Assembly (NCBI RefSeq): GCF_024323335.1 | Contig: NC_066585.1 | Location: 82,882,614-82,946,613 of the forward strand | Length of the DNA stretch: 64,000 nucleotides | DNA from: Lathyrus oleraceus | Taxonomy: Eukaryota > Streptophyta > Magnoliopsida > Fabales > Fabaceae | Direction of reading: 5' to 3' | Shown: piece after piece, positions 1 through 11,938 of the stretch | How positions within the stretch are numbered: the first letter of the stretch is position 1 | How the letters are laid out: every line of letters begins with the position of its first letter | Notes under the pieces: model-generated | Told to the model about the DNA's origin: nothing | Databases searched by the model: none | Seen by the model: only the letters and a program-made list of their open reading frames with translations | Translations under genes and position numbers: made by a program

Positions 1-1226
1 AAATAGTTGTGACTTCTACATAAGTCCAATTACAATTGCTTAACATAATGCTAAATTTTTGATACAAAAGGCATAGCATTCTAGTTAGTGAGATTGTAAG
101 TCTCCCCTCTTTCATGGTATTATGTGGAAACTTGGCCTTTTTTCCTTCCTTTGGAATATATCTTGGTTCAAGGATCCATGCTTGTGATAAGTGGGTTGAG
201 TGTGCTCCAAAGAATGACTTAAAAAAAAGAGGAAGCAAAAACAATACTAACTTCTAACTCATTAACAACTAACATTTAATTTCAAGTCCTTTATTTTAAT
301 GCACTTTAATTTTTAAGCTCTACTCATTTTCCATTATTCATACCATTCTAATTGTTTATATTAATGCCTTTTCACTCTTAAAGGCACTATTGTATGCATT
401 GTTTGTTGTTTTATTCTAATATCCAAGGGAATTTGGGGTTTCAATATGGCATTTTGCCTATTCGATTGCTACCCATCGGTCAGATCTTTTTAACTCTTAA
501 CTTTTAAATTTGTTCTTAGGATTAGTCTCTTCATCTCCTCCCCATCTCTTTGATTTCAAAATCTCTCCCTCCTTTTAAAAAACTTCTTTGTTTGAACTTG
601 TTATTTTCTAAACTTAGACCACTTTGCAAACTAGAAACTTTGGCCTTATGCCATTGCATTTTCAAACTTCTTTTCTTAAATTAAACTTGTAAATAAATTT
701 AACTATACTTGACTTAAAATTTTCAAAAGCCAAAAAGAACTAACTCATTCAAACCATTTTCTTGGCCCTTGTGCCTTTCAAACTTAATTTTTTATTAAAA
801 TCAATGCCAACACTTTGAAATTTGTATCACGAACTACGAGGTTTTGATCCCTTATTTTTATGTTGGTACGTAGGCACAAGTTTGAAGGTCTTGTCAAACA
901 CAAAAATATAATTAATGAATTCTTTTCTCATCCCCCCATTCTATTTGTTTGTAAACATCACTTTATGCAAAATACATATGCACACATGAAAGGGCTCCCT
1001 AGGAGTACCTAAGACACTTTGGATGCTAACACCTTCCCTCTGTGTAACCAACCCCCTTACCTGTTACCTCTGGCATTTTATTAGTTTTGATTTGGAAACT
1101 TCTTATTTTTGGGTTTTGTTCGTACTTTTTCCCTTTTCCCTTGGAAACAATAAAAGCGCGGTGGCGACTCTGGTCATTTGATGTCTTGCTTATCCATAGC
1201 TTGATGATCATAAATTTACCGCTACA
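1..1226 (+). repeat. 3' portion of the 5' LTR of element A (Ogre type)
   Basis: Bases 1-1226 align by eye with the distal part of the other Ogre-type LTRs here (around 33000-34621 and from about 62604 on). Shared landmarks are the block around TAGTTGTGACTTCTACAT at the start, a GGTACGTAGGCA motif near 865, GCGGTGGCGACTC near 1156 and the terminal CCGCTACA. The same terminal octamer ends solo LTR S at 34621, which fixes the boundary at 1226. The first several kb of this LTR lie upstream of the window. No gene is visible inside it. Confidence 0.85.
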
Positions 1227-2213
1227 GGTGGCAGATCAAGTGGATGAAAACACGCGTTCCATGGTACACTCAAGTCAACGCGCCACACAATTGGTATTCA
1301 AAAGCAACGCTCAAGATTAAAACACAAAGGCTTGATCATGTGGCTTAGAACGTGTCCAACTCACCGCCGGAGCAAACCACCGGTCATCTTCTCAAGTGAC
1401 CTTGGCCGGACTGGTTCTCTCATCACCATCCCGAAAATGAAAAAGAAGGACATGATCTTAAAGAAAAAATGGCACTGATCACGAATCTGACCTCAATTCA
1501 ACCTAACTCCAAGTATATTGAGAGATACGTGGAGTTGAAATTTGAGGTACATGAACTGAGTTGCTTCGATTTGGCCTCAAAGAAAATCAATCTTCTTGCC
1601 TACATTGGTAGGACTTCAGACAACCAATGATCTAAGAGAATTGATGAGAAATAAAGAGAATCGAAGAGAAGAAAAAATCTGGAAAATACCTTCAATGTTG
1701 TGCAGAACTTGATCTCTCATGCTTCAATTCGTGTTTTATCTTACTTAGGAAGCTTGCAGAAGTGGCTTAGGATTGGTACAAAGCTTAGGATTGGTACAAA
1801 GCTTTGGATCCCGGAGTCAGTCATCTTAACCTGTAATATCCGATAGATGGAATTAAGACTCTGGGAACTTTTTAGAACATGATCTACAGGTTTTATCCTT
1901 AGTTCACTCCTTTGGGATGGTTCTTACCCGGACTCCATGCTCGTGACTTACAACAAACCTTGATTCTTGGTTGATCCAATCAAGTCTTGTCAATATCAAT
2001 GGAACTTGGGTGTTGATAAGGTGTAAATCATAATCCACCAAAATGGATGATTGATCTTGACAAAGACTTGATTCATCCCTTGACCTTTGCTTTCTTGCCT
2101 TGTGTGTGATCCTTTTTTTGTGATTGTTGCATTCATGCATTCATGCGCATCATAATATTCATCACACGAAAATTTCAAGGAACTGAGGCTTTAGTTGCAA
2201 ATATTTTCAGACC
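1227..2213 (+). other. Element A leader between 5' LTR and ORF1
   Basis: Untranslated leader of element A. The sequence right after the LTR end begins GGTGGCAGATCAAG; Ogre elements are usually primed by tRNA-Arg, but I cannot match a primer binding site with confidence. An 18-bp unit beginning GCTTAGGATTGG is duplicated in tandem near 1764-1799. No conserved coding frame is evident; the small open frames on both strands resemble nothing known. Confidence 0.6.
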
Positions 2214-3714
2214 ATGGATTGTGGACAAAGGAACACTAAGAAGTACAGTTTCAGATGACCCGAGTTGAAAGAGTTAAGGAAGCTAGCATCTTTTGTATTA
2301 GATCCCTTGGACTTCAAAAAACGTCATGGGAAGCTTCTATCTATCTTGTATGCTGATGTGGTTGAAGGACTTCTGAGTGTGTTAGTGCAGTTCTACGACC
2401 CTCTCTACCGCTGCTTCACTTTTCCTAATTATCAGCTCGTGCCTACGTTGGAGGAGTATGCCCATCTCTTGGGAATACATGTTTCTAGCAAGGTACCTTT
2501 TAGTGGATTGGAAGAGATTCCCAGATCTCATCTTATTGCTGAAGCTCTTCACTTGAAGAAGTCTGAGATAGAGGCTCATTGGGTGAAGAAAGGGGGGTTA
2601 TTTGGGTTACCATCTGATTTCCTCATCAAGGAAGCTACTGCCTTTGCTCAAGCCGGTAGAGTGGATGCTTTTGAAGCTATCTTTGTGTTGCTCATTTATG
2701 GATTGCTTTGTTCCATAACATTGATGGCTTTGTTGATGTTAACGCCATCAGAATTTTCTTGATTGGGAATCCAGTGCCCACTCTGTTAGATGATATGTAC
2801 TTTTCTTTACATTTAAGGAATTCTAAGGGTGGTGGAACTATTGTCTATTTCATTCCTCTTCTGTACAAGTGGTTTATTTCGCACTTTCCTCAGACACCTC
2901 CTTTTGTGGAGAACAAACAATGTCTACGGTGGTCTCAGAGACTTATGTCTCTCACGAATGATGATATAGTTTCGTATGATCCTTCTTTGAGCAGTTTGGA
3001 GATTATTGATTGTTGTGGTGAATTCTCTAATGTGCCTCTCATTGGTACACAAGGAGGAATTAACTACAATCCTGCTTTGGCTCGTCGTCAACTTGGTTCC
3101 CCTTGAGAGACAAACCTAATAACACTTTGTTAGAAGGTCTTTTCTATCAAGAGGGTAAATATCTCCAACATTTAAAGCAGAAGATTGTGCATGCTTGGCA
3201 TAATGTGCATAGGAAGGGAAGATCCAAGCTTGGTCCATGCAATTGTGTAGCTTTGGAAACTTACACTCTTTGGGTGAAGAAGAGAGCTTTGGAGTTGAAG
3301 ATGCCTTATCCTTGTAAGAGACCTATATCTATGGTTGTGGTTGAGCCATTAACTCTCCCTAACCAAGATGTAGAGGAGTTGGAAGATGCACTCGCCAAGA
3401 TGAAGCAAGAGAAAGATATGTGGGAAGAGCATTTTCGTGCTTTGAGCAAGAAGCATGAAGAGTTGCAGTTGGAGTCTATGGACAAAGATGCACTCATTGA
3501 GCTACTTGAAGACCGAGTGATGAAGAGACAGAGAGAGCCGGAGCTTTCATCTTCTAGCATGCCTCAACCTTCCGTTGCTTGAAAGAAGACTGTTGATCAG
3601 CTTGTCCTATAGAAGACTCAGATGAAAGCTTCTTTTGAGACCGATATTTGACGCATTCAAAGGAAGTACGCGCCTACAGCCAGATCTTCTGACGTTGTTG
3701 TTAGGGATCCTTAG
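2214..3714 (+). pseudogene. Ogre ORF1 (DUF7745-type, plant-mobile-domain-like accessory protein), broken
   Basis: Accessory ORF placed between LTR and gag in Ogre elements; its function is unknown. The frame opens with ATG at 2214, but an in-frame TGA follows at 2256-2258. The core is clear: LKELRKLASFVLDPL near 2265, FYDPLYRCFTFPNYQLVPTL near 2390 and EEYAHLLGI just after it, a pattern typical of DUF7745 and reminiscent of plant mobile domains (a TLEE/TLxD segment followed by LGI/TGL). A charged coiled-coil-like stretch follows (about 3380-3540). Apparent one-base deletions shift the frame near 2705 and near 3100. After the TGA at 3580-3582 the same frame stays recognisable to TAG 3712-3714 with further stops. 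The only gag-like features are downstream, so this is not gag. Confidence 0.82.
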
Positions 3715-3987
3715 GATGACTAGTCTCCTTTTCTCTTGTATTTTTCATTTGGTTTCTGAAATTGTACTCAGTGTAATGCTTCCAATTATAGAAATAAAAG
3801 AGATTTTTGGTCATATCAAATTGTTGCAATTGTTGTTAAATAAATATATCTATATTTTCTAATAAGATAGTAAGTCCCTTGAAAAATGAAAACAAACAAT
3901 CAAGCATTGCATTCCATGCATCTTTTGCATAGCAGGTTTCTCTTTCGCCAGATGTCTCATTGGTGTTTCTTCTGTGCTTCAGCTAAG
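3715..3987 (+). other. Element A spacer between ORF1 and gag, with a possible 3' splice site
   Basis: AT-rich spacer that would run directly into A's gag ATG (now at 15398) if element C were removed. Just before the insertion it has a pyrimidine-rich run ending in CTTCAG (AG at 3981-3982), which looks like a 3' splice acceptor placed immediately upstream of gag. The 5-bp duplication CTAAG (3983-3987) is the left target site of element C; its partner CCAAG is at 15393-15397. Confidence 0.5.
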
Positions 3988-4962
3988 TGTTACCACAAGA
4001 AATCTATAAGGCATGTTGAAGGTGTAATCAATGAAAGTGCCTTATGAATGTAAGGTTTATACCCCATCAAGGGGTGGAGATGTGCCTAAGATAAAGCAAG
4101 AGTTGAGAAAAACATAAGTCACTAAGAGACGAAACCGACAGAAGAATCATGTTGGTCGAAAATCCATTATGTCGACTGAACTGAAGACTGGGACTTAAGG
4201 AATTTCTAGTTGTGTCAAACACATAGAAGACAGGGTCAACCTAAATACCTGGGAGGGAGAAGTTTGAAATTGAAAACGACTAGCAGTTACAAGAAGAATA
4301 AGCGCTAGAATATGGAGTAGTTTGCAGAACGTGTATAAAGCAGTTTGCAGATTGTGTGGCACGACGTCTGCTATTTTTTAGGAGTTTTTGGCCTGTAGGA
4401 AGTTTCTTTAGTTTAGTATAAATAGGATATCCCACGAGAGGCTCGGGGTGTTCACTTTGTACCAAAATCACTTGTAAAAAACTTCTCATTCCCAGCGCGA
4501 GAAAGCAAGAGTTTTAAGAGTGCTATGTACGTGAATCACCACATTTATTTCAATGCAACTTCCTTATTTTTCAATTGTTCCCGTTGAACACTTTATCTTA
4601 ATTTCATTTACTTTTGAGTTATCACTTTACGTTGTCGTCTATGCTGTCGACACTGATTCTATTACGATAATAGAATTCACCAAAAGCATGTTCGTCGTGT
4701 ACGACTTTTAATTGTTTTAGTGTTGTCGGTGACGAGTCACCCGTAGGCTATAGCATCATTATCATTTCGTGTGTAAAAAACATATGCTTGTTCAATACTT
4801 TGTCAGGACCCGTTTTGTCACAAAGTCAATTATCTGTCGAATTGAATAAGTCACACTTGCACTAGCACATGTCTTAGGATCAACTGGTCGATCCTGCAAG
4901 TAACCCTTAGTTTTAAGGCCTAGGGAAGACCAGCGGTTGTTTACCAATTTCCACAGTAAACA
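3988..4962 (+). repeat. 5' LTR of element C
   Basis: 975-bp LTR starting TGTTACC (one T fewer than the 3' copy) and ending CACAGTAAACA. It is a direct repeat of 14416-15392. It contains a good TATA box and is followed by the short leader and gag, as expected of a 5' LTR. Confidence 0.92.
4418..4426 (+). promoter_or_regulatory. TATA box of element C 5' LTR
   Basis: TATAAATAG in the middle of the LTR, the only strong TATA match there; conserved in the 3' LTR at 14847-14855. It would place the start of the genomic RNA around 4450. Confidence 0.65.
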
Positions 4963-5009
4963 AAATGGCACACATGGTGGGACCAGTGCTAGTGTAGCTA
5001 CGCAATTGC
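4963..5009 (+). other. Element C leader with presumed primer binding site
   Basis: Only 47 bases separate the 5' LTR from the gag ATG at 5010. The stretch beginning TGGCACACATGG at about 4966 starts with TGG, as tRNA primer sites do, and is the only candidate. I cannot name the tRNA. Confidence 0.45.
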
Positions 5010-7026
5010 ATGAAACTTAGAAGTGGCAAACTATATAGTAAGCCACAAGAAACTTTGAAAATGTCAAACTCCAATATAGATGAAGTGCCACAAGGGACTT
5101 TATCCACTACGGAAACAGTGATCTCACAGGTTGCAACTTTGCCGCCGATGACAAGTGCAACCTCAACGATGTCGACTACGGGTGCGGTAGGAGCATCAAT
5201 TCCTTTACCTCCACCGGGAGGTTCAGGATCAACGATAACGACGTTTAGACCTTATGTGCCTCGCTTTGGCACCACAGATCCTCTTTATGGAATGCCGTAT
5301 TACTTAATGCCAGGATATCAGTCGACATCAAGTGCATCATTGTTTTTAGACAACGCCCAAAATACTAATCCCTCCTTGCAAGGATCAACGCAAGGGGGCA
5401 ATGTTTAGAATAGGAATAACACTCAAAATAGAACCATGCCGCTGTCGAACACTTCAATAGTGGTGTTGAGGCAGAAAATGGATGATAGTAACCATGAGTT
5501 GGTTAATATGTTAACTAATCAAATAGGTACAATTTTTAATCCTGTGATACAGGAATTTGCTGAAACTAACAGGTAGGTGGAGAATCAATTGACGCGCTTG
5601 TGTAATTTTCTGGGGGCACCGGCTTGACAGATGGCACAAGTGGTTAGACAAACCGTTCCTGTTCAGATGGAGATAGGGGAAGGAGAAGATGAGACAGTCC
5701 ACGAGGGACAAATCCTTAGACCCCAGCAAAATCAAGGCGTTGAATCAGGAGTAGCAGAACGTAACCAAATGGTGTTGTTTAACCGACACCAAGATGCTGA
5801 TCAAATTGTCAATCAACATCGACAAGAAGACTTAGAAATAGAAAATAATTTGACAACTATTGTCGAAAGGATTATGGCTAGGAATGGTATGAGTGCTACA
5901 TTGCAAAGGCCATTATATGCTTCCCCGTTGGCTGAATTTATTCTCCAAACCGAGGCACCTAGAGGAATGAAAGTGCCTAAGTACACTAAGTTTGGGGGAG
6001 AATCTGATGAGTCGACAATAGAGCATATTGCCAGATATCTAACAGAGTCAGGAGATTTAGCTCATAATGAGTGTTTGAGAGTAAAAAACTGTCCTTCCTC
6101 TCTGACTAAGGCTACCTTCACATGGTTCACTTCATTGACCCCAAGTTCGATTGATTCGTGGGCCAAGTTAGAAAAGAAGTTCCATGAACAATTTTACGAA
6201 GGACACTCCAAAATTAGTTTGGCAGAATTGTCTAGTATCAAGAGAAGGTTTGCTGAGAGCATCAATGATTATCTGAATCGATTCAGATCATTAAAGGCCG
6301 GGTGCTTTACGCAAGTACCAAAACATGAACTTGTTCAGATGGCTGCTGGGGGGTTAGTTTATTCCATTAGGAAGAAAATAGACCCAACTTTTGTGAAAAG
6401 TATGTCACAATTGGCTGATAGAGTTTGACATCTCGAACGGCTAAGGTTAGAAAAGGTTAGACACAATAAGACTAAGAAATAAAAAGTAGCATTCGTCGAC
6501 TATGATGCGACGGATCCAATATACGAGGCTGACTATGCCTCATCGACCGAATTAGAAATTGACGTGGCTGAGTTAAAGCCAGGATCCGCCTATGAGTGTC
6601 GATCATTACTCCCTACGCAAGGGAAAAATCCTGTCAAAAACAATCCAAAATTCCCTTCGAAAACTTATACTTTTGCTGTGCCAAAGTGTGAGGAAATTTT
6701 TGATCTGTTAGTTAAAGATTGTCAAATGGTGCCACCTGGTACTAAAATACCACCATTAGAACAAAGACAGAAAAGAGGATTTTCTAAGTATCATAATTAT
6801 CTTGGTCATAATACCTCTAATTGTTATCTTTTCAGGGATCTGGTTCAGAAAGCGATTCAAGAAGGCAGGCTGGAATTTGCTGGCCGCAGAATGAAGATTG
6901 ACGCTGACCCTCTCCACCAGGAGGAAGCTCTATTCGTGGAGCTAGTCGAGATCACCGAATACGATGAGGCCGACATGTTGGAGCAAACTAGTGAAAGAAT
7001 AAGGGTTCACAAGTTTGCCTGTGCCC
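5010..7026 (+). pseudogene. Element C gag (Tat-type), with in-frame stops
   Basis: Capsid/nucleocapsid precursor. One frame runs from ATG 5010 to the fold-back at about 7026. A low-complexity Pro/Thr/Ser N-terminus is followed by the gag core (RGMKVPKYTKFGGESDES near 5970, FTWFTSLTPSSIDSWAKLEK near 6118), then a degenerate zinc-knuckle-like YHNYLGHNTSNCYLF near 6790 in which the first cysteine is serine. In-frame stops: TAG 5406-5408, TAG 5574-5576, TGA 5625-5627, TGA 6426-6428, TAA 6480-6482. There is no frameshift, so the copy decayed by point mutation. The protease that should follow is absent. Confidence 0.85.
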
Positions 7027-7115
7027 AATTGTAGCTTCTGGAAATTTTCAGCAGCTATCTTGTCGATGACAGCACCATATCTAGGGCACAGGCAAACTTG
7101 TGAACCCTTATTCTT
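6995..7115 (+). repeat. 32-bp perfect inverted repeat (fold-back) in element C
   Basis: Arms 6995-7026 and 7084-7115 are exact reverse complements around a 57-bp loop. Both arms encode the same peptide, NKGSQVCLCP, one on each strand. The minus strand from about 7150 to 7027 reads LVDFLYRCKN and on through CLCPRYGAVIDKIAAENFQ, which looks like the normal continuation of the gag-pro region. The element therefore runs forward to 7026, then backward through about 7150, then forward again in RT at 7146. Confidence 0.9.
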
Positions 7116-7145
7116 GCAGCGATACAGGAAATCTACCAAGTCTTC

Positions 7146-8443
7146 ATGCAAGTATACATTGATGATATTGTGATAAAATCAAATGGTCGACTTACTCACG
7201 TCGAACATCTTCGAAAGGCATTTTTAAGGATGAGGAAATGTGGATTGAAAATGAATCCATTAAAGTGTGCTTTTTGTGTGCAGGCAGGTGATTTCCTTGG
7301 CTTTGTGGTGCATAAGAAAAGTATTGAAGTAAAACAAAAGCCATTATGGACGTCAAACCTCCGTCGACCAAAAAGAAACTGCAATCTTTGTTGGGCAAAA
7401 TAAATTTTCTTAGAAGATTTATATCTAATTTAAGTGGCAAGACTAAAGCATTTTCACCACTCCTTCGACTAAAGAATGAGGACTTTAAGTGGCAGGAAGA
7501 ACACCAAGAGGCTTTCGACAAAATTAACGAATATTTGACTAAGCCTCCAGTACTGGTCCCTCCTGTTAGGAATAGGCCAATGAGGTTGTATGTTGCAGCC
7601 TCAGAATTTACTATTGGAAGTATGTTAGTCCAAGAGGATGAACAATGTGTCGAAAGACCTGTGTATTACCTTAGTCGATTGCTGAATGATCCTGAAACTA
7701 GGTATAGTGATATAGAAAAACTATGTCTATGCCTGTATTTTTCTTGTATGAAACTAAAGCAATATATTAAGCCTGTTGATGTGTATGTGTCTTCTCACTT
7801 TGATATTATTAAGCACATGTTATCCAAACCAATTTTGTATAGTCGAATTCGTAAATGGGCTTTAGCGTTAACTGAGTATTCTCTGACGTACGTGCCTTTA
7901 AAAGCGATGAAAGGGAAGGTTGTGGCAGATTTCCTTGTCGACCATTCAATGGTCGAAATGGCACAAAATTACGTAGACATAGTGCCATGGAGACTATACT
8001 TCCACAGTTCAAGGCATAAGAACGGATCTGGGATAGGGGGTGTCATAATTTCTCCAGATGGAATTCCAGTAGAGTTCAAATACAGAATTGAAGGAGTATG
8101 CACAAACAATGAAGCAGAATATGAATCGTTGATTATAGGACTTGAACTTCTGCTAGAATTGGGGGCAAGGAATGTCGAAATTATGGGAGATTCTGAGTTA
8201 GTAATTAAGCAGGTATCAAAAGAATACAGGTGTGTTAAAGAAAATTTAATCATGTATTTTGTGGTTACCATCAGATTACTCAAGAGATTTGAGCAAGTAA
8301 GCCTCCAGCACATACCACGGAAAGAGAACCAGAGAGCAAACGATTTGGCGCAGGAAGCCTCAAGGTATAAAGCGTCGCAAGACCAGGGTGAAGAAGAGGT
8401 CCAAGTGAGAGAGAAGGTACGAGCGACATTGTTATCACCATAA
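7146..8443 (+). pseudogene. Element C RT (3' half), RNase H and archaeal-type RNase H
   Basis: Begins abruptly at the RT active site YIDD (7155-7166), so the protease and RT fingers are missing. A frameshift near 7340 moves to the frame that continues through the RT connection (PSTKKKLQSLLGKINFLRRF), the first RNase H, and a second RNase H domain (IGGVIISPDG, NNEAEYESL, GDSELVIKQV). A second, archaeal-type RNase H is diagnostic of the Tat lineage. Its first catalytic Asp is His here (codon 8003-8005, LYFHSS). The frame stops with TAA 8441-8443 and continues directly into the integrase. Confidence 0.88.
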
Positions 8444-9794
8444 GATTTGTCGATTATAAAGTTGGGAGCTGTAGATAAATACCATTTTGAAATTCTGACC
8501 GTCAACGACAAGGGAGAAAGTGATTGGTGTAAATCATTAGTCAATTATTTACATAATCCTACAGGGTCGACAGATCGAAAGGTAAAATATAGGGCCCTCA
8601 ACTATGTTCTGATGAATGATGAATTGTTCAAAAAGACAGCTGAAGGAGTTTTACTAAAATGCCTAGGAGAAAGTGAGGCATATGTGGTTGTGTCTAGTGT
8701 ACATAGTGGAGCGTGTGGGGCGTATCAAGCGGGACTAAAGATGAAATGGCTTTTTGATGCGCTCAGGAGTTTATTGGCCTTCAATGTTGAAAGATTGCAT
8801 TGAATTTGCTAAAAGCTGTCAAGAATGCCAATTGCATGAGGGCATACAACATGTGCCTCCAAGTGAGTTGCATACAATTGTGAAGCCCTGGCCTTTTAGA
8901 GGGTGGGCATTGAATGTGATTAGAGAAATAAAACCGGCTTCGTCAAAACAACAAAGGTATGTTTTGGTCAGTATCGACTATTTCATAAAATGGGTCAAAG
9001 CCGTAGCATTGACAAATGTAGATCAAGAGGCTATGATAGACTTTGTCCAAAGTCACATCATCTACATATTTGGTATCCCAGAAACAATTACAACCGACCA
9101 AGGGTCAGTCTTTATTGGTCGAAAAGTGCAAGATTTTACAAAAGAAATGGGAATCAAATTATTGACTTCTACCCCATATTACGCACAGGAAAATGGCCAA
9201 GTCGAAGCGGCCAAGAAGGTGATCATTAGCCTAATAAAGAAACATATAGGCAAGAAGCCAAGAAATTGGCATAAGACGTTTGATCAAGCTTTGTGGGCAT
9301 GTCGAACGTCGCCAAAAGAAGCAACCGGAACAACACCGTTTTGACTGGTATATGGGCACGATGCAGTGTTACTAGTAGAGATTTAGGTTCAGGCAGTCAG
9401 AACCCAAAGGCAATATGAAGTACCTTCTAAAGATTATTGGAGCATGATGGCAAACGAACTAGTCGATTTAGATGAGGAGAGAATGTTAGCCTTGGATTCA
9501 CTACAAAGTCAGAAAGAAAAAGTCTCCAAAGCCTACAATAAGAAGGTGAAAGGCAAAATATTTGTTGTCGACGATTTAGTTTGGAGAGTGATCTTGCCTA
9601 TGGATAGGAATGATAGAGTTTTGGGTAAATGGTCTCCAAATTGGGAAGGACCGTTTAAGGTTTTGCAGGTTTTCTCTAATAACGCCTACGAGGTCGAAGA
9701 GTTGGCACCAGATAGGCGAATCTTGAGGGTAAATGGAAAATACTTAAAAAAGTATAGGCCTCTCCTTCAAGAGGTCAAGATTTTGACAGACTAA
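8444..9794 (+). pseudogene. Element C integrase, broken
   Basis: Integrase inserts element cDNA into host DNA. The HHCC zinc region is near 8695-8840 (HSGACGAY, then CQECQLHEG), with a frameshift at about 8755 between its halves. In the catalytic core the first acidic residue is Asn (codon 8913-8915, GWALNVI), while the second Asp (TTDQGSVF near 9098) and the Glu (ENGQVEAAKK near 9190) remain. In-frame stops are TGA 9342-9344 and TAG 9384-9386. The C-terminal part (GKWSPNWEGPFKVLQVF, near 9625) ends at TAA 9792-9794. The antisense gene ends about 150 bp downstream, convergent with it. Confidence 0.88.
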
Positions 9795-11033
9795 ATCGCT
9801 GTCGAATAAACTAGGTTGGAGAAAACTATGTTTAAAACCAGCTATAAAGGCACAGAAAATTAAAGGTACACAGTGCTAAAAAATAAAATAATGACATAAA
9901 AATTGGCAAAAGCCATTTTTCAGATATTACAAAAAATAAAATCGGTCAAAGTTGGCCGAATTTAGATCGAAAGGCTTGAAGCTCAAAATTGTAGTGGAGA
10001 GACATAGGTTCCAAGGTGTCGGCCTGGACTTTAAGCTGTTCAAGCTTCTTTTCAACAATGGAAAGTTCTTCAGCTACAACCAAGGCATCGTTGGTGGTCT
10101 GCTCCACAGTGTCTTGGGCATGCTTTATGGCCTTGTCGACAATGAACAACTCCTCCTCAGTTATTGACTCCAACTCACTATCCAAAGCAGCAATTTGACG
10201 CCAAAGGTCATCAATTTGCTGGCGTATCTCAGCAGCCCTTGCTTGTTTGGAGGCCAATCCCTTTTCTTCTCCTCAATCATCCTCAGCAATTTGGTGACCT
10301 CTGCGTCGGCATTCATCACCAACTCCAATTTTTCCTTCACAAAGGCCTCAGTAGTTACAATATGGCATTCATTTTCCCTAACATTGTCGAGATGATGCAA
10401 CATGGGAACCAGAAGTCTTTCTAAAGCGGCCGTTGGACACTTAGCATATTCTGAAAGCCGAAGCTCTTTGAGTTGGGCAAGCACATGCAAGATCTCTGGG
10501 CCGATAGCAGGTTCATTCATAAGCACATGAGGGAGGTCAGGATTCAAGGCGTGAAAACGAACCTTGTCCATTAGAGCTTTGATTTTCGTCGCCTCAAAAC
10601 CCATCTTACCAGAGTGGTGAAGCTGCTCAGAATCTGAAGAAGCATCACGTGACCTTACTAGGCTACAAATCCTAGCAATTGCTTCTAGAGCAGAAGGCTT
10701 TATGGCCAACCCCTGGGAAGATGAAGGAGAAGTAGTTGATAGAGGAGTAGTCTGAGAAGGTTGGATTTTTGTGGTGCCGACATCCCCTGGCCCCCTTGAA
10801 TCCTGCAAAGGCAAGGAAGCTGAAGAAAGACTAGAGTCAGAACTAGTCGAACTGGAACCCATGTGCGTTGCAGGGCTAGAGACAGAATCAGAGTCATTAT
10901 CACTAATCTGGATAGGGAAACCAATGAACTCACCAGTAGTGTTGATAGAGAGTGCTTGGTGAGTTGGAGAAGAAGCCGGCGATGAGGGAGTGTAGTCGGC
11001 GACAGGGTGAGATGGCTCACCAAAAGCATCAGC

Positions 11034-11108
11034 CTGTTGTAAGAGAAAAAGATGTTTGTAAGAAAAGTCCAGTAACTCAAGGGAAAAGATAGCAAAACAA
11101 GTAATTAC
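11034..11108 (-). other. Intron 5 of antisense PMD gene (75 nt)
   Basis: Donor ACACAG/GTAATT at 11108; acceptor CTCTTACAACAG ending at 11034 after a clear polypyrimidine tract. Phase 0. Twenty-five codons without a stop, so it could be retained in frame. Confidence 0.7.
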
Positions 11109-11408
11109 CTGTGTCGGTGTAGGGGAAACGACATATGGATTCTCTTCCCCCAAAACAGCAGCAGCGGGGGTGCCGGTCGACTGCGAAGCCCTCACAACTG
11201 GATCAGGGACTTTATTGAGGAGGGACGTGTTGACCACAATAGTGTCGACGTCTAGAGAAGGAGCCTCTGGAGTGATCACTTTATGGTGTTTCTTTTTCTT
11301 GGCTTCACCACTCATAGAGGGAGAGTCATGCTTCTTCCTCTTATGGCCCTGATGGCCTTTGGATTTGTGGGAATGCTGAGAAGACGACTGAGTCGGCTGG
11401 GGAGTCGG

Positions 11409-11477
11409 CTGAAGACATGAAGAGAGGTTATAAGAGGATATTCTAGTTAGAAGATCAGACAAGCCGACAAGAAATAC
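11409..11477 (-). other. Intron 4 of antisense PMD gene (69 nt)
   Basis: Donor GAG/GTATTT at 11477; acceptor TGTCTTCAG ending at 11409. Phase 0. It is 23 codons long with no stop, so retention would stay in frame; the splice signals and the hydrophobic composition compared with the flanks argue for an intron. Confidence 0.65.
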
Positions 11478-11564
11478 CTCAGATCCTGTGGCAGCAGAGC
11501 ATTTGTGTTTTTTGGATTTCTTGGAGTGAGAGGAGACAGTTGGGTATGTCGAACGTGGTTGACC

Positions 11565-11648
11565 CTGCACATAAGTAAGAAGTTAGAGACCACGTATTCC
11601 TTAGAGAAATCACAAAATTGAGTGATATCTCTTCATATAAGTCCATAC
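11565..11648 (-). other. Intron 3 of antisense PMD gene (84 nt)
   Basis: Donor TCG/GTATGG at 11648; acceptor CTTATGTGCAG ending at 11565. Phase 0. It contains an in-frame TGA, so retention would truncate the protein. Confidence 0.75.
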
Positions 11649-11720
11649 CGAAGAACTGGGTTTTTTCAAAACTTGGGCAATAGGTCGCTCATCATCATTA
11701 GAGGACTTCTCAGGAGTAGC

Positions 11721-11793
11721 CTACAAAAGGGGAAATGATAGTTAAGAATAAAAACCGAGGTAAAAGAAAACGACAAATCAGCCAGATTCGAAC
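11721..11793 (-). other. Intron 2 of antisense PMD gene (73 nt)
   Basis: Donor CAG/GTTCGA at 11793; acceptor CCTTTTGTAG ending at 11721 after a pyrimidine tract. Phase 0. Not a multiple of three, so the upstream and downstream frames agree only after its removal. Confidence 0.75.
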
Positions 11794-11861
11794 CTGAGTC
11801 TCTTGTGTTGAAAGGGTGGGTTCATTGGCAGGAACGTGATCCACAGGGTCTAGGGGGATCG

Positions 11862-11938
11862 CTGTAAAGAGACAAAAAAAACAAGTAAGCGACGAAATCC
11901 AACTAAAAAGAGGTGTTAGCTTTCCCGAAAAGTGTTAC
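11862..11938 (-). other. Intron 1 of antisense PMD gene (77 nt)
   Basis: On the minus strand the donor is GTAACA at 11938 and the acceptor is TTTACAG ending at 11862, after a T-rich tract. Exon 1 ends in phase 1 and exon 2 supplies two bases. The length is not a multiple of three, so the frame is restored only by removing it. Confidence 0.65.

Noticed and set aside
1227..1260. A tRNA-Arg primer binding site after A's 5' LTR
   Set aside because: Expected for Ogre, but I could not match the sequence to it with confidence.
7969..8544. A 191-codon minus-strand frame opposite element C pol
   Set aside because: It is the shadow of the RNase H/aRNH coding frame, with no domain of its own.
10700..11095. 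A 131-codon Leu/Ser-rich minus-strand frame
   Set aside because: It overlaps exon 6 of the antisense PMD gene in another frame; its leucine-rich look comes from serine-rich coding read out of frame.
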